Below are positions 48,760-60,700 of a stretch of 64,000 bases of DNA, piece after piece. Position 1 is the stretch's first letter, and every line of letters starts with the position of its first letter. The DNA is taken from assembly GCA_003586115.2 (NCBI GenBank), contig QVOM02000116.1, positions 29,179,062 to 29,243,061 on the forward strand, read 5' to 3'. The position numbers and the translations under genes are program-made. Source of the stretch: Salvator merianae (Eukaryota; Chordata; Lepidosauria; Squamata; Teiidae). Below the pieces are notes generated by a model. The model ran no database searches. It saw only the letters and a program-made list of their open reading frames with translations, and was not told the origin of the DNA.

Positions 48760-51700
48760 ATGGAAGGAGCTGCTTCTGCCACTGCTTCTGCTTCGCCCTT
48801 GTGCCCCGCTATGAGCGAATTGAATGGCGGCGGCGCCGAGGAAGCGCCGGCAGGGTTCCTCTCTTCCCGGGGAGGCCGCATCGCGGGGAACGCCAAGGGG
48901 CTGCTGGACAAAGCCTTCGACATGTACATCGGGGATCCTTTTGACGCCGATCACAATCCCGAGGTAAGGCGAAAAAGACGCCCCCCCCCCCCCGTCTGTG
49001 CCGGGGACCGGGCCGCGCCGCGCCAGGGCGAGCAGAGCTTCAGCAGATTCTCTCGCCGCTCTGCGGCTTCCGTGCTATAAGCCAGACTCTTAAACCTTTT
49101 GCTAAATCTCCCTCTGCTGAGGGCCGCCAGTTATGATGGCCAAGGGCATAGTGATCCCCGCGCTACCATAAACCTTCCGATCCCTTCAGTCGCCATCTGA
49201 GGTAAAGCTGTCGTGAAATATTTTCCATGGCTCTGAGTTCTGCCGGTGAGTGATGGCAGAGAGCTGTACTTGAGCTTGAAATATACGATCATCCTGTGTG
49301 TCCTGCAGAGAAGGTTGCTCTGCAGTTTGGCTGCCCTTCGTTGGTCTTGGATGAGATATCAGCTAGAGATACTATCTGCTACATCTGATCCAGATCAGAG
49401 CAGTGGCGCATCATCTCATTCCTGTTCCACGAAATATGCCCATGCATGCAGTCGCCGCTAGAAGTCAACGCCAATTCAGCCACACCTTAACTTGGCTTTG
49501 GATGTGTTGGGTTTGACTTTAATGATTGCATGTTGATGCTCGACTTAGGATTTGTTTTTTGTTTTCTTTTCTGGTCTTATTATTTGGCATTTCTATGCTT
49601 TTTTGTAAGAGTTTTAACATTTCTAATAAATGTAATAATAATTTAAACCATTATGCAATTCTAGTAAATATTGATCCTATCTAAAGGTAGTTACACTATA
49701 ACAGTTACCACAGGGCCCTAACTAAGAAGTCCATCTGCGTACAGCATAAATTCACTGGTAGATATTTTGGTAAAATCTCATAATCCAATCCTTACCCTTC
49801 CAATGTCTTCTTATTAAAACTTTGGTGAATATTGAAATGTTTGCTCGAATTGCCAAGTCCGCAGGCAGGCATCACATTTAATGTATTAGCATAGAATTAT
49901 GCCTATGTGTTCGCTTTTTCATACTATAAGTTGCACAGTTACAGTCAGTTCCAGCATTCAGATCATGATTGTGGGGTAGTGGAGGTGGACCAGGGTAGGG
50001 CTACAAGCCCCTCTGCTGCCTGACCGAACTGGCATGGTGTGTGTGCACTTGGGATCACTAGTGTTTTCTGCACCATCTTATGCTTTGGAGCTGCAACACT
50101 ACTATGTACGCCAGTTGTGCTGCTACCAGACCTTGCTAGTGATATTGCTCACAGTTTTAGTTAATTGCCAAATCTTAAATGAGTCAAGGATCTGTTTGAA
50201 ATCATCGCTGTGTGAACTTGGCCCTGCCCTTATAGGCAGTTTCTCAAGGAGCCAACCTTAAGATCATGAGGGGCAAGGCCTTAAGGTTAGCAAATAGGAA
50301 CTGGCAAGTGATGGAATATGGAGATAATGGATGGTATGGTTGCATCATTCATAGAGCACTTTAAAACTGAAATCATGACTGCAGAAAATAGCCATTTCTT
50401 CTGCTGCTCTGTGCTAAAATATTCACTTTTGAATAAGCACTATTTTTTAAGGAGAACGAGAATATACTTTACAAGTATAATACATTTAGGAAGGTACATA
50501 GCTCAGTGATATAGCGCTTGCTTTGAATGCAAAAGGTATCAGATTTAATTTGCAACATCTGGAACCCACCTCTGGTGGAAACACTGCTACAGTGCTGTCA
50601 GTATTATCTTAGATGGACCAGTGGTCTGTTTGGTATAATGCAGTTTCCTGATTGGCTGCATCCACACCTCTCCCACCTCAGAGCAGGTCCATGGCCAAGG
50701 TCTGGAGGCTGCAAGGGGAACTGTAATTTGTGAGGAACTGCCAGAATAGCACTTGGGGACCGGAAATACATTTGGAAGGACTTCTAGGCGCATGTGCTAC
50801 TGGGGACACAATTTTGGCCCTTGAATTGCATCCTTCGCCTTTTGTGCATCCACTTAGGAGGGCAAGGCAACATCTCCCAATGACACACCCTCAGAGTAGC
50901 TTTAAGTGGCTCAGGGGCATCACCCCACCAGTTTGTCTCCTGGGGATGGTGCCTTTAAGCCCCTATTTAGGTGGTGCCTTTATCCAAAATCATTGTTGGT
51001 TAGCATGTATAATCAACTGTCTGTCCTAGGAGTATAATTATTTTTAAAATTGTGGGAATTCCTCCCACTTCTAGTGGGTCGCTCGGGGGTTTCTTGGCAT
51101 CGAAAAAGTAAGAGCTGACTCCAGGCTTTCTCGAGGGGAGACGACCCCGACCAAAGTTGGGGAAGCTCTTTTATTGAGTACAAACAAAGGGAGGAGGGTC
51201 TTTATGGTGTCATTAGTCACAGGACTAATTAAACCCAATACAAAGTTACAGCATAACAAGCAGTATTCAAAATGACCAGTCAAAAGTTACAGAGTGTCTC
51301 AAGGGTTAAGCGTCATCTAGAAAGGCAGAGTAAAGGGAGGTGCTCAAGGCCACATGTGGTTGTTTACAGTGGAAATTTACCCGCAGGTATCAGCAAATGG
51401 CCGCTTCCTTTTCTGTACACGTGTTACAGGCAGGCAAGCTGCCCTGCACATGAACCAGGTAGCAACATGGTTGCAACATAAAATAAAAAAAAAATAAAGG
51501 AATCATGTTGTGGCAACCGCAATTAATTGTAGCAGATCCTTTTGTGGTTTAGTTGCTGATGTGAGATCTGCTGCTTTTTGGATCCTTGGGCCCCCATTGA
51601 GATGGGCAGCTTTGGACTTAGCTTGAAAAGTCCAGTTTTTGCTACATCACTGCTGCAGCAGAGAGTTGGCATCAATATTTTATGCAAAAACAGAAGTTGT

Positions 51701-54700
51701 TCTCGGAGCACTTCTATGAGGCAATACAGCTGGAAATTCTTCAATGTTGGGCACCAGCTTTGGTCCTCTTCTCATCAAGTCTAAACATGGTTTGGGATCA
51801 TCAATATGAGGCTGCTGGTCACTGCCCCGGGGGTCCCTAGCAGTTCTAATCTGTGGGTTGCTGCTTTAAGATGTTACATTGCTCTAACAGGATGGTAGGA
51901 ATATGGGGTGAAGTGAAAAAAAGTGTTTTGATTTTGATGAAATCTTCTGGATTCAAGAATGATGTAGAGAAGAAATAAGGAAAACTGGATCATATAAGAA
52001 GCTGGGTGGTACTGATAGAAAAATAACTGTTGCCTCTGATGATGGTGAAGAATATTGGGGAAAGAAGCTCTGGGAAATAGGGGTGTATTCAGATTTCACA
52101 AAAGCAAGGTAAGAAGCACAAAGAATAGGATGTAGGAAAGAGTTCTTTAGATGGTAGATCAAAAAGGGTGTGGTAAAAGGGTGTGGTAACAAGAAGATCA
52201 TGTAAGTCAATATGAAACCAAATCAACCCTGATTGCTCACTGGAAGGACAAATACTAAAGCAGAAATTCAAACACTGGCCACATAATGAGAAGACAGGAT
52301 TCGCTAGAAAAGAACCTAATGCTAGGAAAGATTGAAGGCAAAAGGAGAAGAAGATGGCAGAGGATAAGATGGATAGAAGTGTTTATGGAGGCAATGGACA
52401 TGAGCTTGAGTAGCTTCCGTGAGACAATGAAAGACAGACAGACCTGGCGTGCTGTGGCCCATGGGGTCACAAATAGTCAGACATGAACTAAATGACTAAA
52501 CAGCAACAAATAATGCATGTGGGAATGTCCGGAGATTATACGCTCTAACATAATGTTGAGTGGGTAACAACTCCAGACCGGTGGCTGGAGTTTGCAGCTG
52601 CCTTCCAGAGCAAAAGATGTCTCTAAGTAAGCTGGAGTAGAAGGGAAAAATTAGCAGGGAAAAAATAGCTTGTGCAGCTGAGTTTGTACAGCTCCTTTTC
52701 AGTCTAGACAGCAGTTGTAGGGTGCCAAGTGAGATTCACACGAAAGTAGTTCCATCTGGTTTACTCTGGTATGGGACAGTGACGTTATCCACTGACCTGA
52801 AATCCCCTTCCTAGAAGAATGTTAATGTTGACACTGCATCTTATTAGTGTAGTCTGGTCAGCCAAATAACTGGGCATGAAAATAGGTTTAGTTTCATTAG
52901 TCCTGAAACACATTGTTAAATTTTACTTTGATTCTTACTATGATTTTATTTATGATTTCATAGTTTTGGAACTGTTAAAAATCTGTTGTGCAATGAATGC
53001 TGTACACAGTACTTTATGTGCTATGGGTTTATGGACTGTAAATTAATTATTCATTCAGGAACATATTATCTGTATTCTGATGTAACAAAGCCTTCTCCTT
53101 GCAAGAAGTCTGTAAGGAAAGGAAAAAAGGATCCTGCAGATTTTAAACACAGAATTATTAATGAGTTATTGAAAATAAGGCAAGGGAAAATTGAAAAATA
53201 TAATAATAATGTTTTAACCTATGTCTAAATTTTTTTGAAGAAATGGAAACAAGCTTCTTAGTTTTTTTACTCTTAGAGTGCCAAAGTACACCACTGTAAT
53301 AGTTTATTTCCATATTTCCCTGTGGCTTGTAGCATTACAGTGCAACCCCAATCATTCGTGTTTACTCAGAAATAAGTCCTTCGGTGCTGAATACTGTTTA
53401 TTTTCCGGAAATTAAATTTAATTGTAGCCTTATAACCAGAGCAGCTCTTGCAAGCCCTAACCTGTATTGTGTTGACACATGATTAATAGAGATAGCTTAC
53501 TGTATATATCTTTGTTTTTAGGGTATTTTGAATTTTGGAACAAGTGAGAACAAGCTTTGCTTTGACTTAATTCAGGAAAGGGTAAGTTTGGTTTCACGTG
53601 AATTGCATAGATTATTGAACTGTGAAATTAGGATCTGTCAGTGGACTAGTTAGCAGCTATTAGAAATGTGCAAAAAGCTGTTTCACAAAACTGCCAGAAG
53701 TCCCACATTGTTATCAAGAAGTATGAAGCTCTTGAGAGGGTCCAGTCGTTTTATGAGCAGATTTCATACTGAGAAGAAAGATCTTCAAGAGTTTCTGTCT
53801 CCCATCTAAGAACATAATAGATCTTTGGAAATACATTATTCAATTGTTATATGTTGAATGGGAAAAGAACAGCAATGGTTAAACTTTGTTCCCATACAAA
53901 CTGAAAATTCTCTGTTCTGTCTTATTTTTGTATTGTTTTTATATGTATGAAAATACATCATCTTATTGTAATACTTATGTTTTGTACTTGGTTTATGCTA
54001 TTACAATAACAAAGGAAATAAAAAAGGAGCAAAGAGTTTGCGTGGATTGCCAAACATTTGCTGGATTCCTGGAGGACAGTACAGCAAAACTTGAGTTCTC
54101 CTGGGTTTTGCCTGTTGTTTCAGAGCCTATTGGGGAGCATTTGTGGTGATAGCATCAAATTGCATTATAGGTATAATGCTTTGCCCAGGTCTTGCAGGCT
54201 CTGGAGAGTTGCTAGGGTCTATTCGCACTTACATGCAGGTGTCTGCAGATGTTTCCAATCACTACCAGCTGTGGACAACTAAAACACTGTCCACAGCTGT
54301 ACTGGGAGCAGCCCAGTATGCAGCGTTCACACTTACATCTGAGTGTGAACGCTACAGGCTGTGCTGCAGCTGTAGCCCCTGGTCACCATGGCAGTGGCTG
54401 GATGTTTCTGCAGCTGCTGTCATGGCAGGTGGCTAGCATCCGCACTGTGAAAGATGAAAGCCCATTTCCAGGTTGTTCCAGCCCTGGCTGTGTGGACGGC
54501 TGCCACACAGCGGGGACTGTTCCACCTTGGAATGTTCAGATTCAAACATTCCCAGGTGGAAAGTGTGAAAAGGTCCTAGGTGAGAGCAGATAAGTGCTTG
54601 ACTCCCCTCCTTGAAGCCTGATAAATATGTACTAGCCCACACGAATACCAGACTCTCTAATAGTGGTGTGGGTTGCCTTGAAACAGAGCTCTCCATGTCC

Positions 54701-57700
54701 CTAACGGTGATGATTTGCTATAGGATAATTAGAGATTTCAATAATTACTTTGGGTTCCTCTAGAACAATATATATAGGGTGGTAGTTCCTGAGAATAGCA
54801 CTACTGGGCCTATTTGCACTTGTCTGTAGCAAGCATGCTTGCTATCCAAGTGCATCCGCACCACGGCAGCTGAAGTGACTGGGAGTCGGCTTCATCCGTT
54901 CCCATTGCTACTACTGCTGGTGCACTAAACTGTAGTCTGGAACCTTACCTGGAGCTCATAGTGAGCTTCAGATAAGGTTCCATTCACACTTACCTGCACT
55001 GTGGCAGCCATCTTGGGTGCGATGGGGTAATCGAGCCCAATCGGTGCATCGCAGGCTCGATTGAGACATCGTGTGGGTCCAGTTAGGCCTATGCGATCTG
55101 GCAGGCCCAACTGAGTGATCGCTCCTGTATGGGGTGCTGCTGCTGGCCACCATGGCGATGGCTGGATGCTTGCCTGCTGCTGCTGTGGCAAGAATTGGCA
55201 AAGCTACCGACCTTCACACCACAAATGCCGGTAGCCAGTTTCAGGACCTGTTTTCGGCATCACAGTGTGGATAGTGTCCATGCTGCATGGTTAAGTACTA
55301 CGCTAGCACATACTAATTAGTCTGTGCTAGCATAGTAAGTGCAAAAACAGCCACTGCATCTTATAAGAGAAAGTATAAGGCATGGAGAAATGAACACATG
55401 CCTCTTGTCATATGCTAGAAAAGTGTTTTTAGACAAGTGTTTGAGGCTATCCTTGTTGAGTAAAATTATGTTAGTTTCACTGTGAGTTTACTTGGCTAAG
55501 TTCATCTCTGAATAGGTCTGTCTGTGCTTGTTTTCAACCAAGATGGCCTTTCCTGAGAGTAAGTACCACTCTACATAATGGGATTTACTTTTGTGTAGAC
55601 ACTGTTAGGAATGTAAGGAAATTTCCTCAGCTTTTTGAGAATATAAATAATGCATGTGTCTGTTGAGGACTGTGTTGTGTAAGAAAATAACTTGAAATGT
55701 CTCCATTTTGTGTGTTTTTAAATGCCAGCTTTCAAAACCTGACATGAATTATCTGGAACCTCATTTATTGCAGTACACAGATAGACAAGGCCTTAAGAGG
55801 TATGCCCCTTAACAAATTACTGTATTTTCCTGCAAGGCTGCTTTCTTTTTTTATCCCTCGGAATCATATCTTTCCCTTCTACCTCCTGGTGATCAGTGAG
55901 GCTTAAAAGTGAATTCTCTACTGCAATATGTACTTGATAGGCTCAAATACAGTGCTCCAGAAGTTGTTGTGCTACAATTTTCTCTATTCTCGTCCCATCT
56001 GAAGCCACAGCTGAGCATTTCTGCTCTATTTTGTGGGAAGTGTTGAAAAAGACAAGATTGTACTAGCTTACAATCTCACTTTTTGTTGCAGTAGTGTTTG
56101 GGTCTCTTGGAAACTACTTCTGACAATGCCTGAATGTCTGGTTGCAGTCTGAAAGTATTCATGATGCCATAGGTAATATGTATCTAAATGTGTTAATACA
56201 AATTGAATGACAATGTGTTCATTTCAACCTTTAGCTTTAGAGAAGAAATTGCCAAGTTTCTTACTGAATATGCAAAAGCTCCAACAGCCTTAGATCCAGA
56301 GCATGTAAGGAACCACTTTATATTACAATATTTTATATTGTAAAAGCTAAATTGGTTTTTCAAAAGATCCAAAATTAATCTGTTTGTCATAATTGCTTTT
56401 ATAAAATGTTAGCTTAAACTAGTAGCAAAGATAAATTATTCATCATAGGAACCTTAGATCACTTTGTATAAGGTTCAGGGTTTTTTAGATACTTATTGCT
56501 AATAGAGGATGAAAGTTCCTCCACTCCATTTCCATTTCTTTGTCATGGAAATATAGAAAAAATGGAAGCAATGATGAAGGACAGATGAAAACAAGCTCTG
56601 GCAAGCATTTCTTGCCAGCACTAGATAATGCTAAATGTGGACACCGCATGTGCCAAGCAAGAATCTGAACCAGCTTAGCAACTTGGACTTGAAATTTCCA
56701 GCATGTTAAATATAGGAGATAATGGACCAACAGTTTTCATATTATAGAAGCTCACATGTTAAGCCTGTTTTGAGTTGCAAACACTTAGTCTTAATATAAT
56801 TGTCTTGTCCATGAAGTCTTAAAATTAATTTCAAATATTTTTACAAATCTACAAGATATAATGTCTCTTTTCTTCAATTCCTAGATTGTAGTGATGAATG
56901 GGTGCTGTTCTGTCTTTGCTGCACTTTCAGCCGTGTTGTGTGATCCTGATGGTAAGGGTGCTTATATCATTATATTTCATCTTTTTCTAGTAATTGGTAT
57001 CTGTGTGTTTGGATTTTGTTTTCTTTCATTGTTCTTACTGGTGACTGACTTAATCACAGAAAGAATGCACTGTCTGATCAGTTTTTCTGAGTTGAAATTC
57101 ATAATCTGATGTTCCCTCAAGGTAAAATGAAATTTTAGTTTAAATGAGAAAAAATGTTTGTGTCTTCTTTCTCTAGCTATAACTGTCCCAATATTTGTGT
57201 AGCTCTAATGAAATCTTAACTATAAATGAGTAGAGACCGATGCAGTCAAACAACTATTAAAATTATTCAGTGTATCAATATTTTTAGTATTGTGGAAGTT
57301 AATGGTGTCTTCAGCAGTATGCTCGGAAGAATACAGCTATTCCTTCTATAATGCAAATCATGCTTAATGTGGTTTTAGATATAGGTAGGAAGCAAAATGT
57401 GGCTTCCCTTGTATACTGTAAATTACACTAGGCACAATCATGTTACAGAAATAATTGTCAGCAATGAAATACCAACAGTTAAGGGAAAAGGTGATCATAC
57501 AGCTTCCTCTAATGCACCTTGCATAACATGTTGCTCCTGTGAACAGAACCATTAAGTGAGGAACAGCTATTCTGTATTCAGTTAAATCAGACCATTTTTC
57601 CTTCTATTGGATTTTCTCGTGTACACAATCCCATGCAAAGATATTTAGGTAATAGTAATTTAAAGATAAGTGTAACATGAAACCAGAAACTGCTAGTACA

Positions 57701-60700
57701 TACATACTTCTAACCACCCAGAACTGCTGCATGGAAATTTGTTGGGCTTCTTTGAATCTTGGACTATGTAGCAAATCCTTCTTTGATCCATCATGCTGTG
57801 CATTGAGTCAAAAGAGATTTGCCACATGATTTGGCTTTGGAGGAGCCCAACAAATAATCACATAGCACTTCTCGGGGTTCCTGCTAGCCAATTCTGGCTG
57901 AAACTAAAATTACGTGCTGCTGATTTTAAGAGCTGGTAATTTTTGTTTTCTAAAATCCTCAAGCCCCTTCTTCTTCTATTCTTGTTATAGATGGATATCT
58001 TATTCCTGCTCCATATTACGGTGGCATAAATTCTAAAACTTGGCTATATGGTGGAATGCAACCTATTCATGTGCCCTTGTTCAGTGAGGTAAGAGTCTTA
58101 TATATTGCCTATGAAGCCTAGGAAATAAATAACTATAACCACTTTAGAAATATGCCATTTGAGACAGCATTTCTTGAAATACTATTGAAATACTGTCATG
58201 GCTGGAAAATATGAGCCTTTCCACACTTGCCTGGCATACCAGAACTAACTGCTTGCTAGTACACTTTTTCTGCACTTGATTCTGGTCCAGAACTGTCCTA
58301 AGGACTCCCTGACCTGGTTTAGTGGTGGACCTGTTTGAAAGGCCTGTATGCGTACTAATACTATCTGTTCCAGTTCAGGTGTTGGTGCTTCCACACCTGG
58401 TCCAGAACAAGGAGAATGCTGCAGCTCTATCTTTGAGGTTTGCATAAGCTCCAAAGATAAACTTTGAAACCTTCAGAAGCTTTCAAGATGGGACTGTGGT
58501 GTTTTCCACTGTTCCTTATGCAAGTTTTGAAATTCATCTTCAAAACCTCGACATGGAGGTAGTTCATCCCCGCCCTTGTGCACAGGACACAATGGTGGAG
58601 AGACAGGGACATGGGCCAATTGCAGGGAAGGCTGGGTGGCACTTCTGGTAGAAGTTTGCTTCACCTGGAGCAGAACAGGGAAGGTGTATCTGCATTTCTG
58701 CCAGTGTTGGACCTGGACAACAGTGTTCCAGCCCTTACAATGCAGATGGCACCTGCTGGGCTTAGACCAGGGTAGGATGAAGCTGAACTAGTTAAACCAC
58801 TCCAAGGGAATAAGTGTGGAAATCTTTGTTCTCTGAAAAGGTTATCTTAAGTGGGATAACTAATGAAACACAGGTGGTGCAGTGCTACCACACTGGTCAG
58901 CATGGCTTTTTAAGTGTTTTTTTCCTTCCAGGCCTATCATTTGTTTTATTTATATGCCACTGTTAAGTGTAGAAAGACTCACAGAGCAGCTCATAAGATG
59001 TAACCTTAGATTAGTTCCTGTCCTTAGACTTACAATGTAAAAAAGACACAGCGTATGAGGAAAAGGGGGTTGAAAGAGACAGAGGAGCTTAGTAGAATTG
59101 GAAGGGGAGGGATTTAGTGGAATAAGTCTCTCTGCAGGTCTGATGGAGCTGCCCAGTGTCCCTGCTCTTCCTCTTTTCTAGCCAGCAGGGATCGCTGCCA
59201 GCTGGTGACAGATTTTGATCCACTGTAGGTCAGAAATAGTTTTGGTGCCATAAATATGCTACATGAAGTACCACAATGTCCCTCCCCCACCTTCCCACCA
59301 CTTCCATCTTTCCATTGTTCCTGTGACCAAGGGTTTGTACTAGGCACAGACGTTTGTTTCCAGGTTGACTAGATGCAACCTGTTAGGTAGAAAGTTGTTT
59401 TTCTAAGTAGGAATGTGCAAGTTCAGATTTGGGCAATAGTTTTTAGTTCGGACTGGCCCCAGTTTGGCTCAAGGCCAGTTTGTCCAAAGGGACAAATGGG
59501 GGACTCAACTGTCCTCCATTTCTTTGCCACCACCATTGGCAATAGGCTCCCCACCCCCCTTAAGACTGTGCCAGTGCAGAGCTGGAACAAGGGAAGCTTC
59601 GTTTGGCTTACTCCCAAAACTGTCCAGTACCGTCATGCATAGCCCTATTTCTAAGTCCTTTTATGTCCATATAAAATGGTTACTTTTAGAAAGTATCAGC
59701 TTCCCTTGAACATTAGGATGTTACAGTAGATCTTGTCCTTGGCTAAGAGATTCTCAGAGAACAGATATACTTACCAAGTTAGAAGATGGGAAGCTTGAAG
59801 TTCAGAGTAAGATAAACAGGAGATAAGTTCAGTCTGTTTGTACATTAAAAGCAATACAAACAGCATTTTCAAATATTTAAAAAGACCATGCTTGCAATTG
59901 TTTGCAAATATTAAAGCACATCTTCAAGGCAGAAGTATGATATTTTACTGACTTCGGTTTTTAAAATCTCATATAGATGATTAATGAAGAAAGTCGACCG
60001 TTTCAGTTAACCATTGAAAAACTGGAAACTGCATATCAGAGAGCCAAGGAACAGGTAAGGGTGTTTCAAACCCTATCAGGGGTTTTGACCTAAATACAAT
60101 TTGTATGACTGGTCAGTTTTCCAGTAAAAATCATCCTTGAAATAAGAGCAGCAATTTAATGTGTTGCTTTGTAGTAGGAAACTAATATCCTAAACTGCAA
60201 ATTGAAATGCCTGGTCAAGTTCAAGTGTATAAAATGACTAACAATGCACTACGCCTTGAAATGGATATTTTTGTTTCAAAGAGCTCCTTGAGTTTATGAT
60301 AGCATGAATAGAACTTTTTTTAAAACAGCTGCTCCTTTTCAATAGTTGCTCCTTTGTTTAGAAGCTGCCCTAAATTACTAAAGTACTTTACTTTCAGTGT
60401 TGATTTGTTCCTAAATAGTCCGTGGTTGAATCCAGACTATCATAAGTAGAGTAGGCACATTGAAAGCAATGGGACTGAAGGTACAGATTACTCATACAAG
60501 TCTCTTTGATTTTCAGTGAATCTTTGCTAATGATGCAACAGTGCAATAGTAGTTCCAAAAGTAGACTCAGAGTGCTGAGTAATATGTAACTAAATGAGGT
60601 TAGAATTATTCTGTAAATCTGAATACAGCTCCGGGGTTAATATCCGGTGTCACATGAATGAATGTGGTGGAATATTTCCTTTCCTCTGCAGTCAGCCATG

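Noticed and set aside
48646..49080. 144-codon frame and antisense frames around the ACCS-like first exon
   Set aside because: Only 48760-48963 is exon 1. The rest is GC-rich 5' UTR and intron, as shown by the GT donor and the matching exon 2.
50487..50560. tRNA gene
   Set aside because: The A-box region is recognisable but the B box is degenerate and the sequence continues into a SINE body; it is a retroposon.
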